Source: CAYOHP01 sp964403795 [NCBI: uncultured bacterium]
GTDB taxonomy: Bacteria > Muiribacteriota > UBA6191 > CAZXTJ01
Length of the DNA stretch: 32,004 nucleotides
NCBI GenBank assembly: GCA_964403795.1
Contig: CAYOHP010000071.1
Span: forward strand, 1-32,004
Direction: 5' to 3'
The position numbers and the translations under genes were made by a program. Each line of letters starts with the position of its first letter. Position 1 is the first letter of the stretch. The notes below the pieces were generated by a model. The model was not told the DNA's origin. It saw only the letters and a list, made by a program, of their open reading frames with translations, and searched no databases. Below are positions 1-8,798 of this stretch, piece after piece.

Positions 1-2153
1 ATCCGGCTGAGGGCCACGTTGAACTGGGGATCCGTGACCGTGACCTCGACGAAGGGAGTCCGGCTGGTCCCGGGATGGGTGGTCTCGTTGACGCAGCCGC
101 CCCGGGGCGGGTTCACGATCACGTTGGCGTCCGAGAGGACGATCGGGGTGGTGTCGAGGATGAAGGTGCGGGTCACCGACAGGCCCCGGTTGTTCACCTT
201 GTCCTCGGGGACGATGGTCACCCGGTAGGTGCCGTCCACCGTGAGCGGGCGGGTCGGCACGAAGTCCAGGGTGAAGGGATCGAAGGGCGTCTGGGTGCCG
301 GGCACGGTCGCCGCCGCCGAGTTCCCGATGGGACCGAAGAGCGAGATCGTGGAGTCGAGCAGGTCGACCCCCGAGAAGGTCTGGACCGGCGAGGGCGGAT
401 CCACGAACCGCACCCGGATCCGGGCCGGCGAGGACGAGACCGTGGTCGAGTCCGAGGGATCGACGCTCACCACGTTGGGCGGGACGCTGTCGACCACGAA
501 CAGGCGATTGAAGGTGGCGTTCACGCCGTTGCCGGCCCGGTCGGTGCCTCCGGTGATCTCCACCAGCACCGGACCGTCGAAGCCCGGGATGACCCCCTGG
601 TTCCAGGTGAGCACCCGGGTGGTGACCCCGGAGCGGCCGGCCGGGGTGCGGGCACCCCCGTTCTGGGTGGTGAAGAGGTCGGGCGGGGTCACGATCGGCT
701 CCGAGAAGGTGACCTCGATGGGGACCGAGATCAGACCCACGTAGATCTCGGGATTGGCCGAGGGGGCCAGGATCCCGTTCACCCGGATCCGGTCGACCTG
801 GGGCGGGAGCCGGTCGACCACGATCTGGATCCGGGCCGTGGATTCGGGACCGAGGTTCCCGGCCTCGTCCCGCACGATCACGTCGAAGACGTAGTCGCCG
901 TCCGGCAGGTTCGAGATGTCGGCGATGGTCGAGAACCGGCCCGTCGAGTTGTCGGGCGTGAGCGGCACGGGCGGGGCGAAGGTCACCCCGGGCGGCCCCT
1001 GGATCAGGACCGCGGGGCGGAAGGTGTCGGTGGTCACGGTGTCCCGCTCCGCGGTCAGGCCCTCGATGCGGATCGTGCCGGAGGCGATGATGAGCGGCCC
1101 GGAACTGGAGCGCGGCTCCAGGATCGAGGGCGGGGCCGGGACCACCCGGTCGAGCGTCACGGTCCCGAGCACCTGGGCGAGGCCGACCTGGGGCGGGTCG
1201 TTGCCGTTCACGCCCTGGATCGAGATGACGTGGGGCCCGTCGTTGGGGAGGTTCAGGGTGTGGATGAACTCCTGCCCGCTGGAGAGGCCCGTCACCTGGC
1301 TCTCGAGCAGGCCGTCGACGAAGATGTTCACGGTCAGCGGGCTCACCTGGCCGGTGATGGTTCCCCGCACCGTGACGCCGGGATTGCGGGTGATGGTCCC
1401 GCCGGGCGGCTCGAGGGTGGCGACGATGGTGGGGGCGGCGGCGTCGAGCCGGGTCACCTGCACGGTGAGCGTGGTCCCGGCGTTGCCGGCGGCGTCCACC
1501 GCGAAGATGTCGATGTCGGTCGGGGTCCCGGTGACGAAGCCCGAGAGGTCGGCGACCGCCACGAAGATCGAAGCGGTGGTGATCGCACCCCCCCCGATGG
1601 CGGTGAGCGTCCCGCCCAGGCGCACGAAGACCTGGCCCGAGGTCTCCGGCAGGGTGGGCCCTCCGGCTCCCTGGTTCAGGACCGTGCCGCGGATGATCAG
1701 GCTGTCGGTGAAGACGGTGGCCGGGAACACCGGCGAGGTGATCACCGGCGCCTCGGGCCCCACGTCGTCGGCCAGGATCGAGAAGGTGTTGGAGAGTCCG
1801 GGCGGGACCGGCTGGACCAGGTCCTGGATCACCGCGTTGAAGGTGTTCAGGTCCCGGTCGACCCCGGTCCGGAGCGGGAGCACCGCGGTGAACGGGGTGG
1901 GGGTCACCTGGGGGTCGAAAGGGGCGATGGTGGTCGGGTTCCCGTCGTCCCGGAAGAAGGTGATCTGCACCGTGTTCCCGGCCGCCGCTGCGGTAGCGGT
2001 GTAGGAGACGGTGACCTGCCCGAGGTTGGTGATGGTGAGCCCGGGCGGGACGGTGTCGACGATCTGCATGGTCGGCTGGGCCAGCGCCGCGGGCAGGGCG
2101 AACCAGAGCGCCAGGAGCACCGCCAGCAACCGCACCACCGGAAATCGACGCAA
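1..2153 (-). CDS. Secreted Ig-like repeat surface protein (C-terminus beyond window)
   Basis: About 717 residues are visible; the frame is open to the left edge, so the C-terminus is missing. The N-terminus is a clear signal peptide: LRRFPVVRLLAVLLALWFA, ending near ALAQ. I chose a TTG start at 2153 because AAGGGG lies 8 bases upstream and it puts Arg residues before the hydrophobic core. The rest is a run of beta-rich modules of about 80-100 residues, with typical bacterial Ig-like phrases such as DAAGNAGTTLTVQV, RDEAGNLGPESTARI and TDRAGNGVNATF. These resemble the Big/HYR-like arms of adhesins and of the two pseudopilin fusions in this window. It is divergent from the TMTC-like gene, with a 114-base shared upstream region. 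Likely exported and extracellular. The ligand is unknown and no enzyme domain is visible in this part. Confidence 0.8.
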   Translation of the reverse strand, partial: MRRFPVVRLLAVLLALWFALPAALAQPTMQIVDTVPPGLTITNLGQVTVSYTATAAAAGNTVQITFFRDDGNPTTIAPFDPQVTPTPFTAVLPLRTGVDRDLNTFNAVIQDLVQPVPPGLSNTFSILADDVGPEAPVITSPVFPATVFTDSLIIRGTVLNQGAGGPTLPETSGQVFVRLGGTLTAIGGGAITTASIFVAVADLSGFVTGTPTDIDIFAVDAAGNAGTTLTVQVTRLDAAAPTIVATLEPPGGTITRNPGVTVRGTITGQVSPLTVNIFVDGLLESQVTGLSSGQEFIHTLNLPNDGPHVISIQGVNGNDPPQVGLAQVLGTVTLDRVVPAPPSILEPRSSSGPLIIASGTIRIEGLTAERDTVTTDTFRPAVLIQGPPGVTFAPPVPLTPDNSTGRFSTIADISNLPDGDYVFDVIVRDEAGNLGPESTARIQIVVDRLPPQVDRIRVNGILAPSANPEIYVGLISVPIEVTFSEPIVTPPDLFTTQNGGARTPAGRSGVTTRVLTWNQGVIPGFDGPVLVEITGGTDRAGNGVNATFNRLFVVDSVPPNVVSVDPSDSTTVSSSPARIRVRFVDPPSPVQTFSGVDLLDSTISLFGPIGNSAAATVPGTQTPFDPFTLDFVPTRPLTVDGTYRVTIVPEDKVNNRGLSVTRTFILDTTPIVLSDANVIVNPPRGGCVNETTHPGTSRTPFVEVTVTDPQFNVALSR

Positions 2154-2252
2154 GCGCGCGACCCCTTCGAGACAGAAGGACCCGGTTCTTCCATCGACAT
2201 GTCGGCGGACCGGCCGAAGCCGGGCCCCCCGGACGGGGAATGGTGCGATCCG

Positions 2253-2267
2253 TGCTACCTTCGGTCG
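2253..2267 (+). promoter_or_regulatory. Putative extended -10 promoter, leaderless start
   Basis: TGCTACCTT (TG 2253-2254, hexamer 2256-2261) matches an extended -10 element. The hexamer ends six bases before GTG 2268, so transcription would begin at or next to the start codon. No convincing -35 box or Shine-Dalgarno is visible. The same geometry occurs before the peptide-binding protein gene at 4837. Confidence 0.4.
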
Positions 2268-4226
2268 GTGGTCGCCCGAGTCCTGGCCGTCTGCGTCCTG
2301 GCGGTTTTCTGGGCCTACCGCGTCCCGCTCACCGCCCCGACGCTGATCCTCGACGACCTGCACTTCCTCGCCAAGGACCGCCGGATCGTCGAGCCCGCCC
2401 TGCGCCCCCACCTCTGGACCACCGAGCTCGGGGTCTGGGATCCCGTCGATCGCCCCGGGGTCTCCCGCTTCGGAGGCGCCTTCTACCGCCCCCTGGCGCT
2501 CGCCTCGATCGCCTGGGGCCGCGACCTCTGGGGCGAGGACCCCCGCCCCCAGCGCCTGGTGAACCTGCTCTTCCTCCTCGGCCTGGCCGTCGGGGTGGCG
2601 GTGGTCGTGGTCCGGTCGGGGGAAGGCGGCCAGCCGCTGCCCGCCCTGGCCGCGGGGGCCCTGGTGGCCTCGCATCCCCTGGGTGCGGAGCTGGTCGGCC
2701 TGTTCTCCAACCGCTTCGACCTGCTGGCCATCGTCGGGGTCTCGCTGGCCCTGGCGGCGGCCACCGGCACCGGTCCCCGCGCCCTGGCCGGGATCGCGCT
2801 CGGGTTCGCGCTGGCCGCCGGCTCCAAGGAGATCGCCCTCCCCCTGGGCGCGGCAGTCCCGGTGGTGGCCGCCCTGGCGGCGCCCCGGGGCGACCGCCTC
2901 CGCCGGGGTCTCTCGGCCCTGGCGGCGGTCTCGCTGGTGGGGATCCTGGCGCTCGTCGCCCGCGCCGCGGTGCTCGGCTCGGTGCTCCCCGGCTCGGCCC
3001 GCGCCCTGGTCCCCGCCCCCGACGTGGCCCTCGGCTCGGCCTTCCTCTGCCTGCGCCACGTGCTCGGCCCCTACGACCTCCAGCTCCTCTCCTATTCGCC
3101 CTCGGAGTGGAAGGTGGTGAGCGCGCTCCCGGTCGGGATCACGGTGGTCCTGGCGGCCTTCACGGTCCTCGGCCTGGTACGCGGCCGGGCCCGGATCCCG
3201 CCCCATCTCCTGGTCGCCGCGGCTTCGCTCCTGGTGATCCCGATCCTCCCCCTGCTGGAACCCCGGCTGCTCCCCTTCCCCTACTCGGACCGTTACCTGG
3301 CGGGCCCCCTGGTCGGGGTAGCCATGCTCCTCGGCCTGGCGCTCCGGCATGGGTTCGAGGACGTCCGGATCCAGGGCGCCGCCTCGGTCCTGGTCCTCTG
3401 CCTGGCGTCCGGGAACCTCCTCGTGCTCCAGCAGCGCAACGCCGCCTTCGCCACCGGCGACGAGTTCCTGCGGGTGCTCATGACCCAGCGCTACGTGGCG
3501 CCCCAGTTCCTGGACCTGCTCCGGGACGCCCAGCACCTCCGGGAGGCCGAGCTGGCCTCCGGGTCGGGCCGGGCCTCACCGGCAGGAGGCATGCCGGAGC
3601 GACTGGCCGCGGCCCGGGACCTGGCCCAGCGCGGCGAGTTCGCGGCCGCGCTGGCGACCCTGGGCGAGATCGACGACCGGGCCCCGGGAGCCGGGGACGC
3701 CCGCTTGTTCGAGGCCTACCTGTGGCGACGCCAGCACCGCCTGGAGGAGGCCGAGCGGGTCCTCCGGGGCCTGCTGGCGGATCCTGCGCCCGCCCCCCGG
3801 GCCCGCCTGGCCCTGGGCGAGGTGCTGCTGGCACGGGCGGGCCGGCCGGGTCCCGGGATGGCAGCCGACCGGGAGGCGGCCATGGAGGAACTCCGGCGCG
3901 GTCTCGCCGAGGCCGCCACCCTCCCGGGCGCGCTGCGCCCCACCGACGAGGCGGGGGCGCGGTTCAACCTGGGGGTGGCCCTGGCCTCGACGGGGCGGGA
4001 CCGGGAAGCGCTCGCCGAGATCGAGGCCGCCCTGGCCCTGGAGCCGGGCACGGTGCGCTTCCGGGGCGCCCGGGCCGAGCTGCTGGAGCGGCTGGGGCGG
4101 GGACCCGAGGCGGCGGCCGAACGGGAGCGGGTGGCCGCGGCATTGGCCGCGGCCAGCCGGCTTCAGGCACCGAGCCAGGAGCGGTCGGTGGGCTCCCAGG
4201 CGCAGAGCTCGTCCTCGGAGAAGTAG
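2268..4226 (+). CDS. TMTC-like (GT-C) membrane glycosyltransferase with C-terminal TPR repeats
   Basis: A 652-residue polytopic membrane protein. It has the hallmarks of the TMTC/bacterial GT-C plus TPR family: an acidic pair after the first membrane helix (LILDDLHFLAKD, Asp29-Asp30), YRPL at 73-76 followed by a helix, GLFSNRFDLLAIVG, the SKEIALPLG motif, and SDRYLAGPLVG near the end of the membrane part. Residues about 440-630 are TPR-like helical repeats (ARDLAQRGEFAAALATLGEI, ARFNLGVALASTGRDREALA). Family members use polyprenyl-phosphate sugars to glycosylate exported proteins; animal TMTCs O-mannosylate cadherins. The sugar and acceptor here are unknown. I prefer GTG 2268, which sits 6 bases after an extended -10 box; the ATG at 2199 would add 23 polar residues before the first helix. 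The last 64 bases overlap ndk on the other strand. Confidence 0.72.
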   Translation: MVARVLAVCVLAVFWAYRVPLTAPTLILDDLHFLAKDRRIVEPALRPHLWTTELGVWDPVDRPGVSRFGGAFYRPLALASIAWGRDLWGEDPRPQRLVNLLFLLGLAVGVAVVVVRSGEGGQPLPALAAGALVASHPLGAELVGLFSNRFDLLAIVGVSLALAAATGTGPRALAGIALGFALAAGSKEIALPLGAAVPVVAALAAPRGDRLRRGLSALAAVSLVGILALVARAAVLGSVLPGSARALVPAPDVALGSAFLCLRHVLGPYDLQLLSYSPSEWKVVSALPVGITVVLAAFTVLGLVRGRARIPPHLLVAAASLLVIPILPLLEPRLLPFPYSDRYLAGPLVGVAMLLGLALRHGFEDVRIQGAASVLVLCLASGNLLVLQQRNAAFATGDEFLRVLMTQRYVAPQFLDLLRDAQHLREAELASGSGRASPAGGMPERLAAARDLAQRGEFAAALATLGEIDDRAPGAGDARLFEAYLWRRQHRLEEAERVLRGLLADPAPAPRARLALGEVLLARAGRPGPGMAADREAAMEELRRGLAEAATLPGALRPTDEAGARFNLGVALASTGRDREALAEIEAALALEPGTVRFRGARAELLERLGRGPEAAAERERVAAALAAASRLQAPSQERSVGSQAQSSSSEK

Positions 4227-4618
4227 AGCGGCAGCTCGTGGGCGACCGCCTCCGGGGAGTCGGAGCCGTGGACCAGGTTCATCCCGGTGTCGATCGAGTA
4301 GTCGCCGCGGATGGTCCCCGGCTCGGCCGCCTCGGGCTTGGTGGCACCCATCACCTTGCGGGAGATCTCGATCGCCTTCTTGCCCTCCCAGCACATGGCC
4401 ACCACCGGCCCGGAGGTGATGAAGGTGACCAGCTCGCCGAAGAACGGGCGGGCCTTGTGGACCGCGTAGTGCTTCTCGGCGGTCTTCCGGTCGATGCGCA
4501 TCAGCTTCAGGCCGACCATGCGCAGCCCCTTGGACTCGAAGCGGCGGGTGATCTCGCCGACCAGGCGCCGCTGCACGCCGTCGGGCTTGACCAGGATGAG
4601 GGTTCTCTCGGCGGACAT
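4163..4618 (-). CDS. ndk: Nucleoside diphosphate kinase
   Basis: A full-length 151-residue NDK, which moves the gamma-phosphate between nucleoside tri- and diphosphates through a phospho-histidine in the cytoplasm. Visible family features are the N-terminal RTLILVKPDGVQRRLVGEI, the central MVGLKLMRI, and GTIRGDYSIDTGMNLVHGSD with the catalytic His in NLVHGSDSPE, followed by the usual FSEDEL. The ATG at 4618 is preceded by GGAG at 7-base spacing; the frame stays open upstream, but homology begins at this Met. It is monocistronic, divergent from the transporter operon and convergent with the TMTC-like gene, sharing 64 bases of opposite-strand coding sequence. Confidence 0.97.
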   Translation of the reverse strand: MSAERTLILVKPDGVQRRLVGEITRRFESKGLRMVGLKLMRIDRKTAEKHYAVHKARPFFGELVTFITSGPVVAMCWEGKKAIEISRKVMGATKPEAAEPGTIRGDYSIDTGMNLVHGSDSPEAVAHELPLYFSEDELCAWEPTDRSWLGA

Positions 4619-4644
4619 GGGGGTCTCCGTTCGTAGGGGTGGGA

Positions 4645-4674
4645 AGGCTAGATCGCACTCCCGAGGCATGTAAA
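4645..4674 (-). promoter_or_regulatory. Putative sigma-70-type promoter for ndk
   Basis: On the minus strand, TTTACA (4674-4669) and TAGCCT (4650-4645) are separated by 18 bases, in the 218-base divergent region between ndk and the transporter operon. The -10 box lies about 27 bases upstream of the ndk ATG, leaving room for the GGAG ribosome site. Assigned from consensus only. Confidence 0.45.
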
Positions 4675-4821
4675 CCGGGGTCGCCGGACCGGGACCACCG
4701 TCTCCGGCACGAGGGCGCAGCCGGGAGGCGTAGCCCGTCGCTGGCGAGGCCCTTGCGGGCGAGCTGCAGGCTCACCGGGGCGCGGCTCCCGGCCTTCCCC
4801 CGGGAAAACCGGCTGGGGGAG

Positions 4822-4836
4822 TGATACGGTGGGGCC
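4822..4836 (+). promoter_or_regulatory. Putative extended -10 promoter of the peptide transporter operon
   Basis: TGATACGGT (TG 4822-4823, hexamer 4825-4830) is an extended -10 element ending exactly 6 bases before the ATG at 4837, which predicts a leaderless mRNA. The -35 region is not recognisable. The rest of the 4619-4836 interval holds the ndk promoter and no further gene that I can support. Confidence 0.42.
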
Positions 4837-6600
4837 ATGCCCCGGTCGATCCCGCTCCTGGCGCTCGCGGCGGTGGTGCTGGCGCTGGTCGCCGCCTTCG
4901 CCCCGGGTCCGGTCTCGGCCCGGCGGGTGGGCGGCACCACCCTGCTCACGCCCCAACCGGTGGCGGGAGGGATCTACCGGGCGCCGCTGGGGAGCGACGT
5001 GCCGACCTTCGACCCGGCGCTGGCCGGCGACACCACCTCGCTCACCTGCATCCTGCAGATGTACGACGGGCTGGTTCGCTTCCACGAGGGTGGGATGAAG
5101 GTCGCCCCGGCCCTTGCCGAGAGCTGGACCCTGTCCGAGGACGGGCTCACCTACACCTTCAAGCTGCGCCCCGGGGTGCGCTTCCATCCCCGGCCCGCGA
5201 TCCGCACCGCGCTGGGGCCGGACCTGGGCCGGGAGGTCACCGCCGCGGACGTGAAGTACTCGTTCGAGCGGGTGCTGTGGCCCGAGATCGAGAGCCCGGC
5301 GGCCACCACCTTCGCACCCATCCGGGGCTCCGACGACGTGATCCGGGGACGTCGGCGCGACCTCGAAGGGATCCGGGTCCTCGATCCCCGCACCGTGGAG
5401 ATCGAACTCGAGGCGCCCTTCGCCCCCTTCCTGGCGTCGCTCACCATGCCCAACGCCTTCGTGGTCCAGAAGGAAGCGGTCGAGCTCGAGAAGGCCGGGA
5501 TCGAGAAGGGCCTCGGGTTGTCGCGGCGACCGGGACCGGTGGGGACCGGGCCGTTCTTCCTCTCCGACCACGTCCCCGGGGTGCGGATCGAGCTCTCCGC
5601 CAATCGCGAGTACTGGGACCAGCCCGAGTCGGGTCCGCGCCGGCCCCACCTCGAGGGCGTGGTCTTCGTGATCGAAGGCGACGAGGATCGCCGCTTCCGG
5701 ATGTTCGAGGCCGAGGAGCTGAACCACACCGACGTGCCGGACCCCGAGTACGAGCGGGTGTCCTCGGACCCGAACTTCCACAGCATCAACCAGCTCGGGA
5801 CCTACTACCTGGGGTTCCAGTGCCAGGCGCCCCCCTTCTCCGACCACCGGATCCGGCGGGCCTTCTCGCATGCGGTGGACAAGGAGTTCATCGTCAAGCA
5901 GATCCGGGCTCGCCGGGTGGTGCGGGCCAGAGGGCCGCTGCCGCCCAACATGCCGGGCTACAACGAGATGCTCGAGGAGCGCAGGTACCCGCTGGAGACC
6001 TGGGAGTACGACCCCTCGGCGGCCGAACGCCTGCTCGACGAGGCCGGATTCCCCCGCGACCCGGTGACCGGCGTGCGCACCGGATTCCCGGCCGTGGCGC
6101 TGGACATCCACAGCGAGGAGTCCGACCTCCGGGTGGCCCGCTCGGTGCAGGCCAACCTCATGGACGTGGGGATCAAGATCGGGATCCAGCGCCGGAGCTG
6201 GCCCGAACACCTCAAGGCGGTGCGGGAAGGCAAGTCGCTCTTCCACCGGCTCGGCTGGGTGGCCGACTACCTCGACCCCGACAGCTTCCTCTTCTACAAC
6301 TTCTACTCGGGGAACATCGGGAGCTCGAACGGGAACTACTACCAGAACCCCCAGGTCGACGAGCTGCTGCTCGAGGCCCGCCGCATCAACAACCCCAGCC
6401 GACGCCTGAAGCTCTACGCCAAGGCGGAGGCGGCCATCGCCCGGGACGCCCCCTGGGTCTGCCTCTACTACTACCAGTCGGCGCTCCTGAAGCGCTCCGA
6501 CGTCCAGGGCCTGAACCTGACCGCCCTGGGTACCCACATGATCCGTTACGATGGCGTCTGGCTCGAGACCCGTCCGGGCTCCACGCCCCCGACCCGCTAG
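4837..6600 (+). CDS. Peptide/oligopeptide ABC transporter substrate-binding protein (family 5), first copy
   Basis: A 587-residue solute-binding protein of the SBP_bac_5 (DppA/OppA/NikA) family, which captures peptides or similar ligands outside the inner membrane. Residues 1-28 form a signal peptide (ALAAVVLALVAAFAPGPVSA). Family landmarks are ALAESWTLSEDGLTYTFKLR followed by PGVRFHP, EVTAADVKYSFERVL, GTGPFFLSDH, HRIRRAFSHAVDKEFI with GPLPPNMPGYN, and the late LGWVADYLDPDSFLFYNF. There is no lipobox, so it is likely free in the periplasm. It starts the operon and is followed after 23 bases by a second binding protein. Ligand specificity cannot be read from sequence. Confidence 0.92.
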   Translation: MPRSIPLLALAAVVLALVAAFAPGPVSARRVGGTTLLTPQPVAGGIYRAPLGSDVPTFDPALAGDTTSLTCILQMYDGLVRFHEGGMKVAPALAESWTLSEDGLTYTFKLRPGVRFHPRPAIRTALGPDLGREVTAADVKYSFERVLWPEIESPAATTFAPIRGSDDVIRGRRRDLEGIRVLDPRTVEIELEAPFAPFLASLTMPNAFVVQKEAVELEKAGIEKGLGLSRRPGPVGTGPFFLSDHVPGVRIELSANREYWDQPESGPRRPHLEGVVFVIEGDEDRRFRMFEAEELNHTDVPDPEYERVSSDPNFHSINQLGTYYLGFQCQAPPFSDHRIRRAFSHAVDKEFIVKQIRARRVVRARGPLPPNMPGYNEMLEERRYPLETWEYDPSAAERLLDEAGFPRDPVTGVRTGFPAVALDIHSEESDLRVARSVQANLMDVGIKIGIQRRSWPEHLKAVREGKSLFHRLGWVADYLDPDSFLFYNFYSGNIGSSNGNYYQNPQVDELLLEARRINNPSRRLKLYAKAEAAIARDAPWVCLYYYQSALLKRSDVQGLNLTALGTHMIRYDGVWLETRPGSTPPTR

Positions 6601-6623
6601 TAGCCCCCGGAGAACCAAACCCC

Positions 6624-8798
6624 ATGCCCGACCCCCGCCGCCTCCGAAGGTCCCTGCCGCTCTGTCTCGTGACCCTGTCGTTCCTGGCCGGCCCGGGCTG
6701 CGTGAACGTCCAGAAGCGGAGCGCCCTCGACGAGCTCGAGACCCGCCTCCGGGCCGAGGAGCGCGCCCGGTCGAGCGCCATGCAGGAACTCGAGGGTCGG
6801 ATCCGGGACCTCGAGACCAGGAACGCCTGGCTGGAGGGCTACCTCTCGGGCCTCGGCCGGGGAGGGTCTGGCGGGACGGGGACGCCGGGGGCCTCCAGCG
6901 GCCCGGGGACCGGGTCCGGCACCGGATCCGTCGGGCTCCCGCCGACGATGGGACCCGGTCCCACCCGGGGAGCCGCCCCGGCCCGGGGCGAGGCCCAGCG
7001 CTACGGCGGAGTGTACCGCCAGGCCCTGGAGACCAACCCCCCGAAGCTCGATCCCGCCCACCTCGAGGACACCACCAGCCACCGGGTCGGGGCCCAGATC
7101 CTCGAGGGCCTGGTCGGATTCGGTCCCGAACTCGAGCCGATTCCCCTGATCGCCGAGTCCTGGCAGGTCTCGGAGGACCGGCGGGCCTACACCTTCAAGC
7201 TGCGCAGCGGAGTGAGGTTCCACCACGGCCGGGAGGTCGAAGCCAAGGACTTCGTCTTCTCGTTCGGCCGGATCCTCGACCCCAAGACCGCCTCGGTCCG
7301 GGTCTGGCTCTTCGACCGGGTGCTCGGGTACCCGCTCTTCTCGGCCTACCGCCGGGTCGGGGACGCGGTGCGCAGCCGGCTCCAGGGGAAGTCCGTCGAC
7401 TGGGAGGCGCTTTCCGCCGAGACCCGCCTGCTGGCCGCGGCGGATGCCGAGCACCTCTCCGGGCTCGGTCACCCCGATCCGGGCCCGGCCGCGGCCCTGG
7501 CCGCCGAGCTCGTGGCCTGGGTCGGCTCCCGGGGCGCCAGGGCCGGGCGGGGCGAGGCGGTGCTGGAGGCCGATGTCGGCAGCCTCTCGTCCTGGGACTT
7601 CCTGGCCAGGGGCTTCGAGGCCCCCGACCCGCGCACCTTCGTGGTCCGGCTGGAGGAGCCGTTCACGCCCTTCGTCTCGGTGCTCGCCATGGTCAACGCC
7701 GCGGTGGTTCCCCGGGAGGAAGTGGAGCGCCTGGGCGAGAAGTTCGGGTTCCACCCCGTTGGGACCGGCCCCTTCAAGTTCGTGAGCTGGGAGCATGACG
7801 TCTCGATGGTGCTGGAGGCCAACGACGACTACTTCGCGGGCCGACCCTACCTCGACCGGCTGGAGTTCCGGATCATCCCCGACGAGGTCACCGCCCTGAT
7901 CGAGTTCGAGACCGGCAACCTCGAGAGCATGAACCGGGTGCCCGACGAGAAGTACGAGCAGATCAAGGCGACCAAGGACTATCCCGGGGTGCTCGAGGAG
8001 AAGCCCATCCTCCACACCTTCTACCTGGCCATGAACAAGGACCATGCGCCCTTCGGCGACCTCCGGGTCCGCAAGGCCTTCAACCACGCGGTGAACCGGT
8101 CCGCCATCCTGAACAAGATCAGGAAGGGTCGCGGCCAGCTCGCCAAGGGACCTCTGCCCCCGGGGATCCCCGGCTACGACCCCGGGCTCGAGGGCTATCC
8201 CTACGACCCGGCGCGTGCCAAGGCCCTGCTTGCCGAGGCCGGGTTCGATCCGCCGGGGAAGCTCGGCACCGTCGACTTCTGGTTCAACAGCTCGACCGGC
8301 AGCGACGTGAACGCCAAGATCGCCGAGGTGTTCCAGGAGAACCTGAAGCAGATCGGGGTCGACCTGCGCCTGAACTCGGTGGACTGGGGCACCTACCTCG
8401 AGAAGATCAACCGCTGCGAGCCGCCCATCGCCCGGCTCGCCTGGGTCGCCGACTACCCCGATGCCGACAACTTCATGTACGTGCTCTTCCACAGCTCGAC
8501 GATCGGTCAGTCGAACACCTCGTGCTACCGGGATCCGGTGCTGGACGGGATGCTCGAGTCGGCCCGGATCATGGCCGAAGGGCCGGAGCGGGTGGCCCTC
8601 TACCAGAAGGCCCAGCGGAAGATCGTGGACGAGGCCATCTGGATCCCGGTCTTCCACCAGAAGGAGCCCTTCCTCCGGAAGAGCTGGGTGCGAGGGGCGG
8701 TGCTGACCGGCCGGGGGGCCGACGCCATCCGCTTCAAGGATGTCTGGCTCGATAGGAAGGAGATGGAGGAGGCGCAGCGGAAGAGGTCGGCGGGTTGA
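6624..8798 (+). CDS. Second family-5 peptide-binding protein, with N-terminal coiled coil
   Basis: 724 residues. A signal sequence ends in LAGPGC, giving a possible lipidated Cys26, although Pro at -2 makes the lipobox atypical. Residues about 30-78 are strongly helical and charged with heptad character (ALDELETRLRAEERAR, QELEGRIRDLETRNAWLEGY). A Gly/Ser/Thr/Pro linker to about 120 leads to an SBP_bac_5 domain (LIAESWQVSEDRRAYTFKLR, GTGPFKFVSWEHDV, RVRKAFNHAVNRSAIL, LAWVADYPDADNFMYVLF). A stretch of roughly 90 residues between VWLFDRVLGY and LARGFEAPDP looks like an insertion compared with the first copy. GGAG at 6609-6612 precedes the ATG by 11 bases. The stop overlaps the permease start (TTGA). 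The coil and linker could hold the binding domain on an oligomeric stalk. Confidence 0.9.
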   Translation: MPDPRRLRRSLPLCLVTLSFLAGPGCVNVQKRSALDELETRLRAEERARSSAMQELEGRIRDLETRNAWLEGYLSGLGRGGSGGTGTPGASSGPGTGSGTGSVGLPPTMGPGPTRGAAPARGEAQRYGGVYRQALETNPPKLDPAHLEDTTSHRVGAQILEGLVGFGPELEPIPLIAESWQVSEDRRAYTFKLRSGVRFHHGREVEAKDFVFSFGRILDPKTASVRVWLFDRVLGYPLFSAYRRVGDAVRSRLQGKSVDWEALSAETRLLAAADAEHLSGLGHPDPGPAAALAAELVAWVGSRGARAGRGEAVLEADVGSLSSWDFLARGFEAPDPRTFVVRLEEPFTPFVSVLAMVNAAVVPREEVERLGEKFGFHPVGTGPFKFVSWEHDVSMVLEANDDYFAGRPYLDRLEFRIIPDEVTALIEFETGNLESMNRVPDEKYEQIKATKDYPGVLEEKPILHTFYLAMNKDHAPFGDLRVRKAFNHAVNRSAILNKIRKGRGQLAKGPLPPGIPGYDPGLEGYPYDPARAKALLAEAGFDPPGKLGTVDFWFNSSTGSDVNAKIAEVFQENLKQIGVDLRLNSVDWGTYLEKINRCEPPIARLAWVADYPDADNFMYVLFHSSTIGQSNTSCYRDPVLDGMLESARIMAEGPERVALYQKAQRKIVDEAIWIPVFHQKEPFLRKSWVRGAVLTGRGADAIRFKDVWLDRKEMEEAQRKRSAG

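Noticed and set aside
75-2198. A 700-codon plus-strand extension upstream of the TMTC-like gene
   Set aside because: Antisense to the Ig-repeat protein, with no homology-like content. The true protein starts at 2268 or 2199, where the membrane domain begins.
4648-8657. Two minus-strand frames of 656 and 686 codons opposite the two peptide-binding proteins
   Set aside because: Mirror frames of real genes; their Asp/Val/Gly/His-rich composition is a codon shadow.
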